From Siderastrea radians (Eukaryota > Cnidaria > Anthozoa > Scleractinia > Rhizangiidae): a stretch of 64,000 nt of DNA. A program made the position numbers and the translations under genes. The notes beneath the pieces are model-generated. The model was not told the DNA's origin, did not search any database, and saw nothing but the letters and a program-made list of their open reading frames with translations. Below, one piece after another: positions 24,554 to 34,872 of this stretch. The DNA is taken from positions 31,617,375 to 31,681,374 of the forward strand of contig OZ024895.1 in assembly GCA_964017195.1 (NCBI GenBank), given 5' to 3'. The number at the start of each line of letters is the position of its first letter. Within the stretch, counting starts at the first letter, position 1.

Positions 24554-24810
24554 CATTTTGACTAGATTAGATAGTAGTATTGTAACGAGAGGGTACTTGA
24601 TGTCAATAGGATCGATTTCAATTCAGTGTTGTACATTTTTTCGGGAGCGCTTTCGCTCTTTTCTTAATAAATCAGAGTTGGTAGAGCCAATGACCCGTTT
24701 TATGTTCATAAGAGTTTTCATCTGATGGCCCAGTGGTTGAATGGTAAGACATCTGATTTCAAATCAGAAGAATCCGGGTTTGAATCCTGGCGGGGCGGTT
24801 CTTTTTTCTT
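24542..24810 (+). repeat. Terminal block of element D (direct copy at 41028-41340)
   Basis: Shared order: GAACATTARCATTTTGACTA, a GAGCG-CTTT-CGCTC hairpin, an AATAAA signal, a tRNA-like sequence and a T-rich run. The copy beside element C has the same orientation. It is read as the right-hand terminal block of the D/C family. Confidence 0.6.
24726..24797 (+). tRNA. tRNA-like gene, anticodon UCA (would read UGA)
   Basis: A 72-nt tRNA-like sequence with an A-box-like TGGTTGAATGG, a 5-bp anticodon stem TCTGA/TCAGA with loop TTTCAAA (anticodon TCA at 24759-24761), a T-arm CCGGGTTTGAATCCTGG with B box, and an oligo-T terminator after it. The acceptor stem has mismatches and the D stem is weak, so it may be a degenerate or non-charged Pol III gene. 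A sister at 41157 has anticodon CCA. Confidence 0.45.
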
Positions 24811-26089
24811 TTTTTCCTAGGAAACTGACACAATAGATTTGTCCCAATTCCCCGAAGGATGACCTCATGTTTCCAAAGAAACCCCAAACAAATGGACTGT
24901 GTTTGAACTTGTCGAAATCCATGAAGTGTTTTCAATAAACAGATAATAGGTGTGCAAATTCACATTCATTTTTAGCCAATGACGTCACGTTAGTGACGTC
25001 ATATGGCTACTGTCAGAGCCTAAAAGTCAACGATATACGAGATACGTCTGTCTTACGGTTTGTGAGGCTGGGGGGATATTCTGTGAGACGATGGGTGAGT
25101 GTGTGCACCGGGACAATGAAACCCTTACCTTATCAGGGGCACATACCCTTACAGTTTATACTATGGGAGAACGCTTGGGCTTTGAAGTGCTTTGTATCGG
25201 TGAGTTTCGATCAACAGGAACTATTTAATTTTTTTTTGCGATCAACAGGAACTATTTAATGTTACTTCGAATGCGCTGCTTTGTATACTTTAGGTCTGGC
25301 AGGATTTTATTCGCAATGTAGTCCTGCGTTTACGTATACTTAGCCGTGGTACAAATTTTCACGGCAGCAAACGCATCAGAAATTATACACAAGACGCGCT
25401 CGTCAATTTGAGATCTAAGTGCGTGAATTCACGCACACATTGTTTGTGTTTGTTTTCCTTTATTAATTTCCAAGCGGAATTATTAGTTTTCGTAGAAGAA
25501 CATTTTGACTTCCGACCAGCTTGACGGCGTCGATTGTTTTTCGCTTTCTAGTGGAATTACAAAAGATAAATAATGAGAATCCCCAGCTGAGAAGCAAGCG
25601 GTTTTTGCGTAAGGTTAATACAATTTATTTATTCTTGAAAAAGCAAGCTGGATAAAAATATTTCGGTGCTGTGCTGTTTGAAGGCAAAGCAGAATATTTA
25701 TCCGGCTACAAACACTACAACCAAAACGGGTTCAATAGATCAACTGTGACACTCTGCGTATATCAAATTTCAACCCGCTTATGTAAATTAGACAAAGTAA
25801 AATCTGAATTTGCGGGGGCTTGTTCCTAGCTATTCCTAAAACTGAAAAAATCCAAGTTACAGTGGTGATCAATTAATTAGAATAAAATCTTAACAAGGTA
25901 CCAAACTTTATTTCGGGGTGATTTATAGTTCAAAGCGTATGTTGAACAAATTTGCATAGTTGACAGATAATGTAACGCAACGCTTAAAAGCATCTCGAAC
26001 GGGATGCAAGTGACAAAGCATTCTAATAGAGACCTACTGAAGTTTGCGTTTTTTTCACCGACGCCTATCAGGACTTGAATACATAAAAA
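24811..26089. other. Non-coding stretch between D and C
   Basis: No supported gene. It holds a short direct repeat of GATCAACAGGAACTATTTAA (25208 and 25240), an inverted CRE-like pair around 24980-25000 and unremarkable sequence. No inverted terminal repeat for element C was found here, so C seems truncated on this side. Confidence 0.5.
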
Positions 26090-26344
26090 ATGCAAGCAAC
26101 TGACGTGTTAGGAGATGTTGTCTTTGAGGAAAAGGGAAACGAAGAGCTTTGTTTTATTTACTTCGCACACACTCGTTTAGTAGTGCGAATCGGACGTACG
26201 CCTACTCAAAGAGGGTTACATGACATTCAAAACCTTGTTCGAGGAGCAAACCAGTTTCAATCCCTTCGAACACGTAACCATCGCTTGAGCCTGCAACAGA
26301 GATCTTCGCATGAATCGGATGATCCCAAATTCAATTGCGAGTGA
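26090..26344 (+). CDS. Coding-looking fragment upstream of PolB (C)
   Basis: An 84-codon frame with a pattern of viral appearance (IGRTPTQRGLHDIQ, LRTRNHRLSLQQRSSHE). It overlaps the next frame by 35 nt in +1. It probably represents the N-terminal part of the PolB-region protein or a separate short gene. No function assigned. Confidence 0.4.
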   Translation: MQATDVLGDVVFEEKGNEELCFIYFAHTRLVVRIGRTPTQRGLHDIQNLVRGANQFQSLRTRNHRLSLQQRSSHESDDPKFNCE

Positions 26345-28241
26345 ACCCGTCAACGGATGGCAGAATCAAATTAACCAATCAGTGGTGGCTAAGGAATGGT
26401 TACATTATTGCAACCATCAACTCCGTCAGCAAGCATTAGAAGCTTTGAGCGACCAAGATTTAGCCGACCATGACATGATGGCACAAGCTTACCCGAACCA
26501 TGTACACCCCCTTCATCGCTACTATGTTCAACATGTAGACAATGCTGGAGAATACAGAATACCTCGAACCCGTTTCACCGTTGATGGCTATCACGAGGAC
26601 ACCCACACCGAGTACGAATTTCATGGGTGCTTCTGGCATGGTTGTCGATCCTGTTATCCCGTCCGCAACGAACCCCATCTCCGTCTTAATCACCGGACGA
26701 TGGATGATGTCTACGCCAACACGCAACGAAAAATCAACTTACTGAAAGCCCGAGGTTATCGAGTCATTGAAATGTGGGAATGTCAATGGCGAGAACTGAA
26801 GTCCGCATCCCATGAGATCGCTACCTTTGTTGCATCTCTCGAATTGATTCAGCCACTCAACCCACGTGATGCTTTCTGTGGTGGGCGTACGAATGCAGTT
26901 CGAATGTAACACCATGTCGACCAAGATGAAAAGATCCACTACATTGACTATACGTCATTGTACCCCTTTATCAACAAGACCGGTGTGTATCCGAAAGGTC
27001 ACCCCACCTTTATCACCCAACCCGGACACACGGATATTTCACAGTACTTTGGCTTCGTGAAGTGTAAAGTCTTACCACCACGCCAACTGTACCACTCCGT
27101 GCTACCCTACCGTGAACACAACAAGTTGACCTTCCCTCTATGTGCTCTGTGTCCTGAACTAGAAATGGGGAAACCCATGTTAAGCCGCACCTGTGTCTAC
27201 CCTCACACCGACGATGCCCGAGCCTTAGTCGGTACCTGGTGTACACCCGAGTTAGAAAAAGCCTTGGAGTTGGGGTACGACATCATGTATATTTATGAAG
27301 TCTGGCATTTCCCAGAACAACAAGAAGGTCTCTTCAAGGACTATGTCAACCAATGGTTAAAAATTAAACAGGAAGTGAGCGGGTGGCCGGAGTGGGTTGG
27401 TAATGATGAAGCGAAGAGACAACACTACATCCAGGACTACGAAGAGAAAGAAGGGATCAAGTTGGACTACCACAAGATCCAGAACAATCCCGGATTAAGA
27501 GTGCTGGCTAAAATTATGCTTAATAGTATGTGGGGGAAGTTCGGTCAGCGCTTGAGCAAAACTCAAGTTCGTGAATTCGACGATCCGGAAGAGTTTCACA
27601 AGTTCTTGGATAGTGATGCGGTGGATGTCAGAAATGTGTCGGTGATAAACGATCAGTTGGTGGAGGTGCACTATGAGCACAAGGAGGAAGACATCCCCGT
27701 ATCACCTAATCTTAATATCTTCGTGGCTTGCTTCACAACGTGTTGGGCACGACTACGTTTGTACGAGGCCCTCGAACTTTTGGGTGACCAGGTGCTTTAT
27801 TTTGACACCGATTCGGTGATTTATCTTGAACAGCCCGGTCAACCGAATCCCGTCTTGGGTGACTACTTGGGCGATTTTACATCCGAGCTGGATGGAGATG
27901 ACTATATTGTAGAGTTTGTGTCCGGAGGACCAAAAAACTATGGGTACCGAACCAAGAAAAGCAAGGTGGAATGTAAAGTCCATGGGTTCCGGTTAAACTC
28001 GGAAGGTAAAGCGCAACTCAACTACGAGGTCATGCGTAAGAATGTAGTGGATGAACTTCGAGAACCACTCCAGAAACCCCAAACCACTCAAGTCATCAAG
28101 AGTCATCAGATTGTTCGGGACCCAAAAACCTATCAAGTATTCACCTTCCCGGATTACAAATCGTACCAAGTTGTCTACGACAAACGCGTCATCCACCCTT
28201 CGACGTTGAAAACCTACCCGTATGGGTATCACGGACAATGA
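26310..28241 (+). pseudogene. polB: Family B DNA polymerase of element C, N-terminally incomplete with an in-frame stop
   Basis: Contains a Cys/His-rich endonuclease-like region (HGCFWHGC ... MWECQW), motif A DYTSLYP, motif B LNSMWGKFG and motif C YFDTDS. An in-frame TAA at 26907-26909 divides it; both sides are in the same frame with no shift. The exonuclease region is not visible upstream. It is a different PolB branch from A/B. It runs convergent to the rest of the cluster. Confidence 0.87.
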
Positions 28242-28293
28242 ACACTTTTATTTTTCTTTTAATTTTTTTTATTCATTTTCAAAAAACAATAAA

Positions 28294-28647
28294 TTACAAT
28301 TTTAAACGTTTCTTGGCTTGCATGATTTTTTTTACGACACGTTCGGTCATGTTTTTCTGACTGGGTAAACGATTGATGGCTTTGATCATCTTGGTATCCG
28401 CTTTCCATTTCTCCTCCAAAGTCTTGGCACGGCTGTAATCAACATCGTGTTGTTTGGCAATCTTGTCCAATCGGTTGATACCAGGATCTCCACGCTTGAG
28501 ACGTTTCGCCAAATGCGTTCCAGGTCCCATGTACTTATAACCGGGCCAATGAAATTCCATGCCCGTTTTGGCCAACCATTTTTGAATATCAACCCCCTCG
28601 CCTCGCTGGGTTCTCTTTCGTTTGGTACGTTTACGAGCTGTCATCAC
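28294..28647 (-). CDS. PLA2-like protein (C)
   Basis: A 117-residue protein with a basic N-terminus, YKYMGPGTHL and the catalytic HDVDY motif after DKIAKQ. It is shorter than the A/B version and lacks a Zn-ribbon. Its ATG overlaps the end of the upstream proline-rich ORF by 17 nt. Normal length for a PLA2 module. Confidence 0.8.
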   Translation of the reverse strand: MMTARKRTKRKRTQRGEGVDIQKWLAKTGMEFHWPGYKYMGPGTHLAKRLKRGDPGINRLDKIAKQHDVDYSRAKTLEEKWKADTKMIKAINRLPSQKNMTERVVKKIMQAKKRLKL

Positions 28648-28993
28648 TGTCCTCGTAATCCAATCGCCTTCTTAACTTTTTCCCTGCAGCCCAATCTTCC
28701 CAACCGGGTAAAGGTTTTAACTGTTCCACTTCTCTTTTACCCTTGCCTTTGCCTTTGCCTCGACTTTCAGCTAGCCTCGTGTCTAAGCTTTGACGACGTT
28801 GACGAATGGCTTCTAAACGTGATTGCAGATCGTCTCGACTGGTGGGGGGTGGACTGCTTAAATAGGGTTTCTTTTTCCCGGATGTGGAGGGTTTCGGTGG
28901 CACGGGTGGTTTCGCGGAGGGTTTCGTTGAGACAGGTGTTTTGGTTTCCTTTTTCACCGATGCGTACGGGGTGCCTTTTATCATGCGTTTCAA
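28631..28993 (-). CDS. Proline/lysine-rich virion protein
   Basis: A 120-residue protein with PPVPPKP-type stretches, a helical Arg/Gln segment, a GKGKGKGK run and an acidic end. It overlaps the gene upstream in another frame and PLA2 downstream. Whether it starts alone or is the shifted end of 28767-29762 is unclear. Confidence 0.5.
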   Translation of the reverse strand: MKRMIKGTPYASVKKETKTPVSTKPSAKPPVPPKPSTSGKKKPYLSSPPPTSRDDLQSRLEAIRQRRQSLDTRLAESRGKGKGKGKREVEQLKPLPGWEDWAAGKKLRRRLDYEDSDDSS

Positions 28994-29762
28994 CCATTGC
29001 TCGATGGGAACCCTCTACTAAATCTCCTTCCTCGGGTTCTTCGCCAGGGAGTGCACCAACCGCACCCACCCCTCCAGGAAATTGACGAATGCGTTTAGTT
29101 AACTTGGTTAATTCCCAACTCATGGGTTTGGTTTTGGCATTCACCCAAACCGGAGGGAGGGTCGGGTCAGCTAACAACACATGTTTTTTCGCCGCGATCT
29201 TGGCCGCTTTTTTCAATAAGGCATTTTTGGTCAGTTGCCTCTTGTAATATTGAATCAGAGCATCCAACTCCTTTTGCGGAATCATATAGTTACACTTCTT
29301 CCATCGTTGCTGACAGTCCACACAAAGCTCAATATCCTCGTCCGAACGACACTGTTCACACAACAAACTGTTTAACACATCCACGTAGGCTTGATGTAAG
29401 CAGTGATATTTATGCTTCCAATCCTCGCATTTCTCTTTCCAATGATCGATTTGCTGATTGGCCTCTTGTAAAAGACTTACCCATACGGGGAGGTTGAACC
29501 GACACATTGACATAAGGCTTGGTTCAATCCCTGCCACAACCCTCGACCTTTGTGACATCAGCCATCCACGACGCTTTTTCATGGAATGTCGACGAGCACC
29601 CAATTGACGTAACACTTGTTTATACGGTCGAAGCTGTTGCATCACCGAAGGGGTGACCGGAGCATTGGCATGTTGTAAAAGTTCTTCACGTTTTTGACAA
29701 TTGGCTTCCTTTAACACAGACTTCAAAAAAGGCCACTGACACTGTAGACGTTTCATGTTCAA
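28767..29762 (-). CDS. Cys-rich coiled protein with an N-terminal core-protein-like segment
   Basis: A 331-codon frame. Residues 1-75 resemble the short basic protein usual in metazoan Polintons. The middle has CEQC and CVDC pairs and helical charge patterns. The last ~80 codons overlap the proline-rich ORF and look like a shadow, so the real protein probably ends sooner or shifts frame. The function is unknown. Confidence 0.5.
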   Translation of the reverse strand: MNMKRLQCQWPFLKSVLKEANCQKREELLQHANAPVTPSVMQQLRPYKQVLRQLGARRHSMKKRRGWLMSQRSRVVAGIEPSLMSMCRFNLPVWVSLLQEANQQIDHWKEKCEDWKHKYHCLHQAYVDVLNSLLCEQCRSDEDIELCVDCQQRWKKCNYMIPQKELDALIQYYKRQLTKNALLKKAAKIAAKKHVLLADPTLPPVWVNAKTKPMSWELTKLTKRIRQFPGGVGAVGALPGEEPEEGDLVEGSHRAMVETHDKRHPVRIGEKGNQNTCLNETLRETTRATETLHIREKETLFKQSTPHQSRRSAITFRSHSSTSSKLRHEAS

Positions 29763-29947
29763 CGACGACCACGACGACGATGACGTTGTTTGGATTTATT
29801 GATGAAGCTTTTTATACGCTTATCCGTTTCCAAAGCCATAGCTTTTCCCAATCCCAACAATGCAGGTGTTAATATGTTTAAAAAACCACCTTTTTGACGA
29901 GAGCGTCGCAACCTTCGTCGTCTTCGTATTCTTCTCACGGATACCAT
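29759..29947 (-). CDS. pX-like basic core protein with KGG cleavage site
   Basis: A 62-residue protein with an Arg-rich N-terminus, QKGGFLNIL and a hydrophobic Ala/Leu helix, then a basic tail. This layout resembles adenovirus core protein pX, cut after double glycine by the viral protease. The inference is from pattern. It overlaps the next gene by 4 nt. Confidence 0.55.
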   Translation of the reverse strand: MVSVRRIRRRRRLRRSRQKGGFLNILTPALLGLGKAMALETDKRIKSFINKSKQRHRRRGRR

Positions 29948-30117
29948 TGGTGTGACAACACAAGTTGAAGGGCTTTGTTTTGCTTGATGAGGTCACGCGT
30001 CTCTTTATAGCCTTGACGAGTATTTCGTTTTAAGTCTTGCCACCATCCACTTCCTTGTTGTCTTTTTCGTGATCGTCGAGTGAGTTTTCGTCTCGTTCGT
30101 TTTCTTCTGACAACCAT
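29935..30117 (-). CDS. Small Arg/Lys-rich protein
   Basis: A 60-residue basic protein, likely DNA-condensing. It overlaps both neighbours. It may be a real core protein; evidence is composition and position only. Confidence 0.4.
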   Translation of the reverse strand: MVVRRKRTRRKLTRRSRKRQQGSGWWQDLKRNTRQGYKETRDLIKQNKALQLVLSHQWYP

Positions 30118-30662
30118 AGTTTTGAATGTATGAGACTATCTGCATCGAGCTTTTTATCCTTTTCCAGACGACAACCCTCCTCGTGGTACACAAAGTGATG
30201 GTAGTATTCTTGTAACCAACGTTTGGGTAAGGGAGGTGTCAAATCAATGATGGTCTCATCCAAAACTTGCATTTTGAGTAAAAATCGGTCCATGTCGTTC
30301 ACATGCATTTTTAAGTCAAGCAAGGCTTTGTCATAGGTGTTTAAGGCAAATCGACTCATTTCCAACTTTGACTGGTATCGTTTAAAATCGTTCCAACCTT
30401 TCACCACGGTTACCACAGCCGCCAGGCAAGCCACCAAGGTACTGTTTTCTAAAATAGGTCCGACAATCATACCAGCCGCCACCAGGAGTAAAGCCAACCC
30501 GTTGAACAAGGCATGACAACACTTGAAATGATGTACCATTTTTTCATAACACCACCATTGTTTGCGATAAAACGCATACAGAGAGGATCCTATAGGTTGA
30601 ACAGTCTGCGAAGCACATCGGGATCCATCATCATCTGCCATGCTCGATCTTCCAAGGTCCAC
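30030..30662 (-). CDS. Two-helix membrane protein
   Basis: A 210-residue protein with two adjacent membrane helices near residues 50-90 (LALLLVAAGMIVG, LVACLAAVVTVV), then MSRFALNTYDKALLDL and a helical C-terminus. It matches the broken gene of A at 12616-13112, so it is a conserved virus gene. The role is unknown; a virion membrane or viroporin-like function is a guess. Confidence 0.65.
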   Translation of the reverse strand: MDLGRSSMADDDGSRCASQTVQPIGSSLYAFYRKQWWCYEKMVHHFKCCHALFNGLALLLVAAGMIVGPILENSTLVACLAAVVTVVKGWNDFKRYQSKLEMSRFALNTYDKALLDLKMHVNDMDRFLLKMQVLDETIIDLTPPLPKRWLQEYYHHFVYHEEGCRLEKDKKLDADSLIHSKLWLSEENERDENSLDDHEKDNKEVDGGKT

Positions 30663-30889
30663 ACCAATTCACGAAAATAGGTTTCGTTGTAAAGTCGAAT
30701 GACACGGTCAATCCGTTTGGGTTGTCGTAGTCGAATCAAATTATATACCTCCTGCATGGTTTGGTAATCCATATCGTCCAAACGCATACATGCCACATGA
30801 TCACCCGCTATTTTTTCATAACAAATCCAAAACAAGGGAGGTGGTAATCCTTGTAACCTTCGACTTCTTCTTCTTTTTCCACTCGACAT
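30590..30889 (-). CDS. Hypothetical 99-residue protein
   Basis: Basic N-terminus, then helical with several Trp/Tyr. It overlaps the start of the membrane-protein gene by 73 nt. Not recognised. Confidence 0.45.
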   Translation of the reverse strand: MSSGKRRRSRRLQGLPPPLFWICYEKIAGDHVACMRLDDMDYQTMQEVYNLIRLRQPKRIDRVIRLYNETYFRELVWTLEDRAWQMMMDPDVLRRLFNL

Positions 30890-30921
30890 CCATTACATGA
30901 AGGGAAGTTTACTCGACATGG

Positions 30922-31575
30922 TTACGATGTTTTTTGATAGGTGCGGGTCCATCCTTCGTCTTTTAATAAATGACTCAACAAACGTGTCTCATCCGAGGAG
31001 GCGGGGTGTAAATCCAGCATCAAGTACCCAAACGGTCGACTGGTGGCTTGATGAAAGGTATTCAAACTCTCCTTCCAGGTCGTAGGAAACGATTGCAGCA
31101 ACACATTACGCACACCCAATTGATCCCACGGGTTCTTAAAAGCCATAATGTAATGTGCATTGCGAGAAATGCTTTTAGCATATTTTCCCACCGGAAACAT
31201 ATCTTGACACAAGTAAAGAACCGTGACGTTTTGATGATGAGAATGTTTAGTGAATAAATCCCAGACCCGTTTATCCTGACTTCCTTCATCCATCAAATCA
31301 TCCATGACCATAATCCCTTGCCCTTGGGGAAACCATTGCACCAAGTCTTGATAACTGGGAATCCCTTCATGAAGCACAATCCCTCGATCTTGCATGGTTC
31401 GAAATCGATCCTGCCAGGCCCCATAACAATAATGACTTTGAAGGGGAGGGGTTTCAAACAAGTCTACATTGTCTAACAAGAGTTTTGCCGTAAACACGGT
31501 TTTCCCACATCCCGAAGGACCCACCACCAAAATAGAGGACGGGGTATGAAAGCGAAACGGTTTACCCGTTTGCAT
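30922..31575 (-). CDS. FtsK/HerA-type packaging ATPase (C)
   Basis: A 217-residue protein. Walker A is GPSGCGKT near residue 20 and Walker B is GIMVMDDLMD near residue 90. A conserved Gln-containing sensor (YLCQDMF) follows. Full length and open. It is the homologue of A's 9893-10534, here in line with the capsid genes. Confidence 0.9.
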   Translation of the reverse strand: MQTGKPFRFHTPSSILVVGPSGCGKTVFTAKLLLDNVDLFETPPLQSHYCYGAWQDRFRTMQDRGIVLHEGIPSYQDLVQWFPQGQGIMVMDDLMDEGSQDKRVWDLFTKHSHHQNVTVLYLCQDMFPVGKYAKSISRNAHYIMAFKNPWDQLGVRNVLLQSFPTTWKESLNTFHQATSRPFGYLMLDLHPASSDETRLLSHLLKDEGWTRTYQKTS

Positions 31576-31615
31576 GATGAAAATGACACATCTCTTTCAC
31601 ATTTTCAGCTTTTTA

Positions 31616-32143
31616 TTAACAACAAACTTGATTCGATGGACGACCACACACTTGGTGCCACGTCTTATCTTTGTCTACAATCATCTGTTTGAGTATTTTA
31701 CCGAATTGATGATCATTGCTTACATAATCGTGATCGCTAAAACGTGCAGCGTGCATCCACGCGCTCGAATTTTTAAGTACAACAAGGTATAAATCCCACA
31801 ACTTTGACTATTGAAGGCTTGGAGGGCTTTTCCATTGGCTATCACATACTTCCAATGGGTCTTGATCCATTCTCTCAACGGGGCGGCTTGCCTTGTAGTG
31901 TTCTAAGGGGAGTCCATAACTGTCCATGACTTCACAGATGTTTCCGTGGGTCCAAACTGCCAACCAATGTTCACCAGGTTTATCATGAGGATCGGTGTTC
32001 ACAATGTACCCTTGAGGTCTGCTCATGAGGGGGTTCTTGGGTAAACGATCACAGGCTACCACCCCATAAAAAAGAGGTTTTAATTGAGGGTCGTCTTTGG
32101 CTAAATAATCCAACTGCACATTATGCAAAGCCACATGTTCCAT
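31616..32143 (-). pseudogene. Adenain-like protease of element C, frameshifted
   Basis: The N-terminal part (32143 down to about 31870) holds the catalytic His (GEHWLAVW) and Asp (EVMDSYG). The catalytic Cys (SCGIY) is encoded near 31800 but in a different frame, and the C-terminal FSDHDYVSNDH segment in yet another. At least two frame changes break the gene. Confidence 0.8.
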
Positions 32144-32146
32144 CTT

Positions 32147-33559
32147 TTAATGCTGGTAAATGTCATACAACACCGCTCCGTTCGAGTCAATCTCCAGCAA
32201 GTTCTCAAATTCTCCATACACCAGTACGGTTATATTGTTGGCTGGAGCAGCTCCAAATTTCAGAACGAGTTGAACATCGCCTGTTTGCTTGGGGTTGAGG
32301 GTATTGCTATCGGCACAGCCACTGGCCGCATTGTCATACATGAACAGGGTGCAATTTTTAAGATGCCCCCAATCCTCCATTTCTACCATGTTGCCTTTCT
32401 TTTTACACCAGGCTCCACTGGCTTGCAGAAAACGAAAGTAGCCTAGTCTGTCTTTGGCATCCGAGTCCTGAGCCAGTTGTAAGGTTTCATAAGGGTATTC
32501 TTCTCCTCAGACAATCTGTTTAATAGAGGTCAGTCCAAATTTTTGGAAGCAGAAGGCATCTCGGGTCACATCTCCATTGAAGGCTCGACTGTCTAACAGA
32601 CCCACAATCAGTCGGTCAGCTACTCTGTTTTGAAACAGGTCTCGAATCTCGAAGCGGGTCAAGTTGTTCTGTATGCTGAAGGTACGGATTCCACTTCGAA
32701 CGGTGGGGTAAGTAGCCAGTTGCTTTCCATTGTGTCTTTGGGTGGACAAACTCTTGTAGACTGTTTCATTCAAACGGAGTTGACACAGGTGAAATTTGAT
32801 CTTGATATCATCTTCATGTAATCTTCCTGCGAGTGCCACCCCATTGAAAAACACACTGGGGCTGTTGAAATGAAATTTCATCTTGATTTCTACTCCAGGC
32901 ACCAACACTTTACCTGTGTGAAACACTTCCAAGTGAGGGGTAAACACCAGACTGTGTGTGACACCTCCTGCATAGTTGGCGGTTTCTGCAACAGAGGCAG
33001 CCAGAGCCCCTTTGTGATTGGCACTCAGATCCCGGTAGTGATTATGAGGTGTAGTACTGTCGGTATTGGTGGCTGTCCACTGGGCTGGAAAATCCACTTG
33101 ATTGAACCAACCGTGAGGTGCTAGCACGGTTTTTCCATCTTCTCGATCATAATTTAACAGTTCTTCCAGGTAAGCCTTGTAGTGATAGGTGTCGGATTGC
33201 GGACTGATCAAGGTTCCATTCAAATAGAGCTCAATTTATTTGATGATCGAATGAGCCAAATTGTTGACAGGCCACAGTTTTTCATTAGCGACCAGGTCAT
33301 CGTTGGTACTCTTTTTCAATCTCAGTTCCATGGTAAAGTAACTTCGTGACAAATCCACAAAATCGTCCAGAGCCTGAATAATGAATTCCATAGGATTGAT
33401 CCCTGTGGTGGTTGGTTGTATGGTCACCATGCGATAACCCTGGATGCTAATGTCTGTAGGAGGTACCTTGAACACCCGCAAGGCTGGGTTAATGACATCT
33501 TCTATTTTTTTCACGTTCCGTGCTGGTGGAGCCGCCACTCTGGACATGATGTTGGGCAT
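32147..33559 (-). pseudogene. mcp: Major capsid protein of element C with two in-frame stops
   Basis: One reading frame of about 470 codons spans the whole gene without a shift, interrupted only by TAA at 33236-33238 and TGA at 32507-32509. The pieces show the conserved NNLAHS and LYLNGTLI block around the first stop, TALVFTPHLEVF-like strands, and GEEYPYETL after the second. Both stops can come from single C-to-T changes. It would be non-functional unless the stops are read. Confidence 0.83.
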
Positions 33560-33563
33560 GTTG

Positions 33564-33755
33564 TTAACGTCGTCTCCTTCGTCGAGATGTTGGATGTCGA
33601 CGTCGTAGTGGGTTTTTATACCTGCGGGTTAAACGTTGGGCCAAATCATATCCTGGGGGTTTCTGAAGCTCTTGACTCAACCATCCTCCGCTTTGTAAAC
33701 GAGGTAAACCACGAGAACGTCGGAGTCGACGAGGTCGTGAAGGGACAGGATCCAT
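33564..33755 (-). CDS. Small Arg-rich core protein
   Basis: A 63-residue protein ending in an Arg run, with a QSGGW site. It is likely a protease-processed DNA-binding virion protein like the others in this cluster. Evidence is composition and tight packing between neighbours. Confidence 0.5.
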   Translation of the reverse strand: MDPVPSRPRRLRRSRGLPRLQSGGWLSQELQKPPGYDLAQRLTRRYKNPLRRRHPTSRRRRRR

Positions 33756-33757
33756 GT

Positions 33758-34015
33758 TTAAACACCAAACATATCTCTTGCTTTCTTGACTTGTTTGGGA
33801 AACAGTTGACTGGCGGCTCGCACAGCAGCTCGAACGTTGGTATTGCCTAAGGCTAGTTTGCCTTTTTTGGTTATTTCCCGTTTAATGGCTTCCTCGGCTT
33901 TACGTTTCACTCCACGGGTTAATCCTTCTTTGACTCCACGCAAGGTATTACTAGGCAGTTTTAAAGGATTTCGCGTGCTTTTAAGACCTCGTAATCCACC
34001 GAGAACCGCGTCCAT
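33758..34015 (-). CDS. Basic amphipathic core protein (C)
   Basis: An 85-residue Lys/Ala-rich helical protein beside the capsid gene. It may correspond to A's 7614-7982. The function is unknown. Confidence 0.5.
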   Translation of the reverse strand: MDAVLGGLRGLKSTRNPLKLPSNTLRGVKEGLTRGVKRKAEEAIKREITKKGKLALGNTNVRAAVRAASQLFPKQVKKARDMFGV

Positions 34016-34133
34016 GATGACGCCTTTGCCATCTTGATAATACTCATCAGGACGAAACCGTGTTAAATTACCCCACGCATCTTCTTCTTCTTGGCTGAAA
34101 TGAAGTGATTCCTAGCTCGTCTCTTTTTATGTA

Positions 34134-34235
34134 CTGTTTAATAAACGAGCAGGAGTGTTTTATCGGGTTTAAAACCACGAGGCGTAGCCGAGTGGTTTTA
34201 GACCCGATAAAACACGATCTGCGAGTTTATTGAAC
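34134..34235. repeat. Fold-back repeat with about 45-bp arms
   Basis: Arms running from AATAAACGAGCAGG through GTGTTTTATCGGGT to AAAACCAC pair with the reverse copy to 34235 with few mismatches around a short GC loop. A dispersed fold-back (MITE-like) insertion in C. Confidence 0.8.
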
Positions 34236-34479
34236 GGCTTCAAAAAACGATCTCATAGAATAATGAACTAATGGTGCCATTTTCCCGTGCTATAACTTTA
34301 TTCCATAGTCTCATCAAGAGAATGTCAAAATCGATCTCACAGAATATAAAGACATTCTTTCATGTTTTGTAGTTCCTATAGTCTTTGAAAAGAATAAAAA
34401 GTTTTGTTTAATGAGCTTCGGACCATTTTCCCGTGCTGCTAGTTCATGCTGCTAGATCTGAAAAGAATTATAAGATTAG

Positions 34480-34872
34480 ATGATTTGTATAGTGGAAACT
34501 TCATTCAATAGTGAGCTCGATGAGAACATTATGGCTTCGAAGCACAAGCGGACGTTTCGCAAACCCAAAAATGCTGAAGAAGAGAAACAACTGCTGGAAA
34601 ATGCCGTACCAAAGTCAACACGTTCCGTCAATAAGTGGGCTATGAAGATTTTTTCAGAATGGCAGTCAACAAGAGTAAATAAGAAAGCTTCTGAAGAGCC
34701 GAGCAGTTGTACTAATGACACATCACAAATTCAAGACTTGGAAACCGACGTGCTTGATATGACGGCAGAGTCGCTAAATTTTTGGTTAACAAAATTCATA
34801 ATGGAAGTGTGCAAAGATACCGGGGAAAATTATCCTCCTCGTACGCTGTACAGCATTGTTTCTGTTATATAA
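34480..34872 (+). mobile_element. Crypton/KIAA1958-like gene fragment
   Basis: A 130-codon frame with RTFRKPKNAEEEKQLLE, NKWAMKIFSEWQ and FWLTKFIMEV ... YPPRTLY, the N-terminal part seen in Crypton-derived tyrosine recombinase genes common in cnidarians. The recombinase domain is missing and the frame ends in a palindrome. Confidence 0.6.

Noticed and set aside
24660..24700. GAGCG-CTTT-CGCTC hairpin as a histone mRNA 3' stem-loop
   Set aside because: Sequence does not fit the histone consensus and an AATAAA signal follows.
28631..29762. Frameshift cassette among overlapping ORFs of element C
   Set aside because: Overlaps are in the +1 sense with no recognisable slippery site; ATG/stop overlaps suggest reinitiation or decay.
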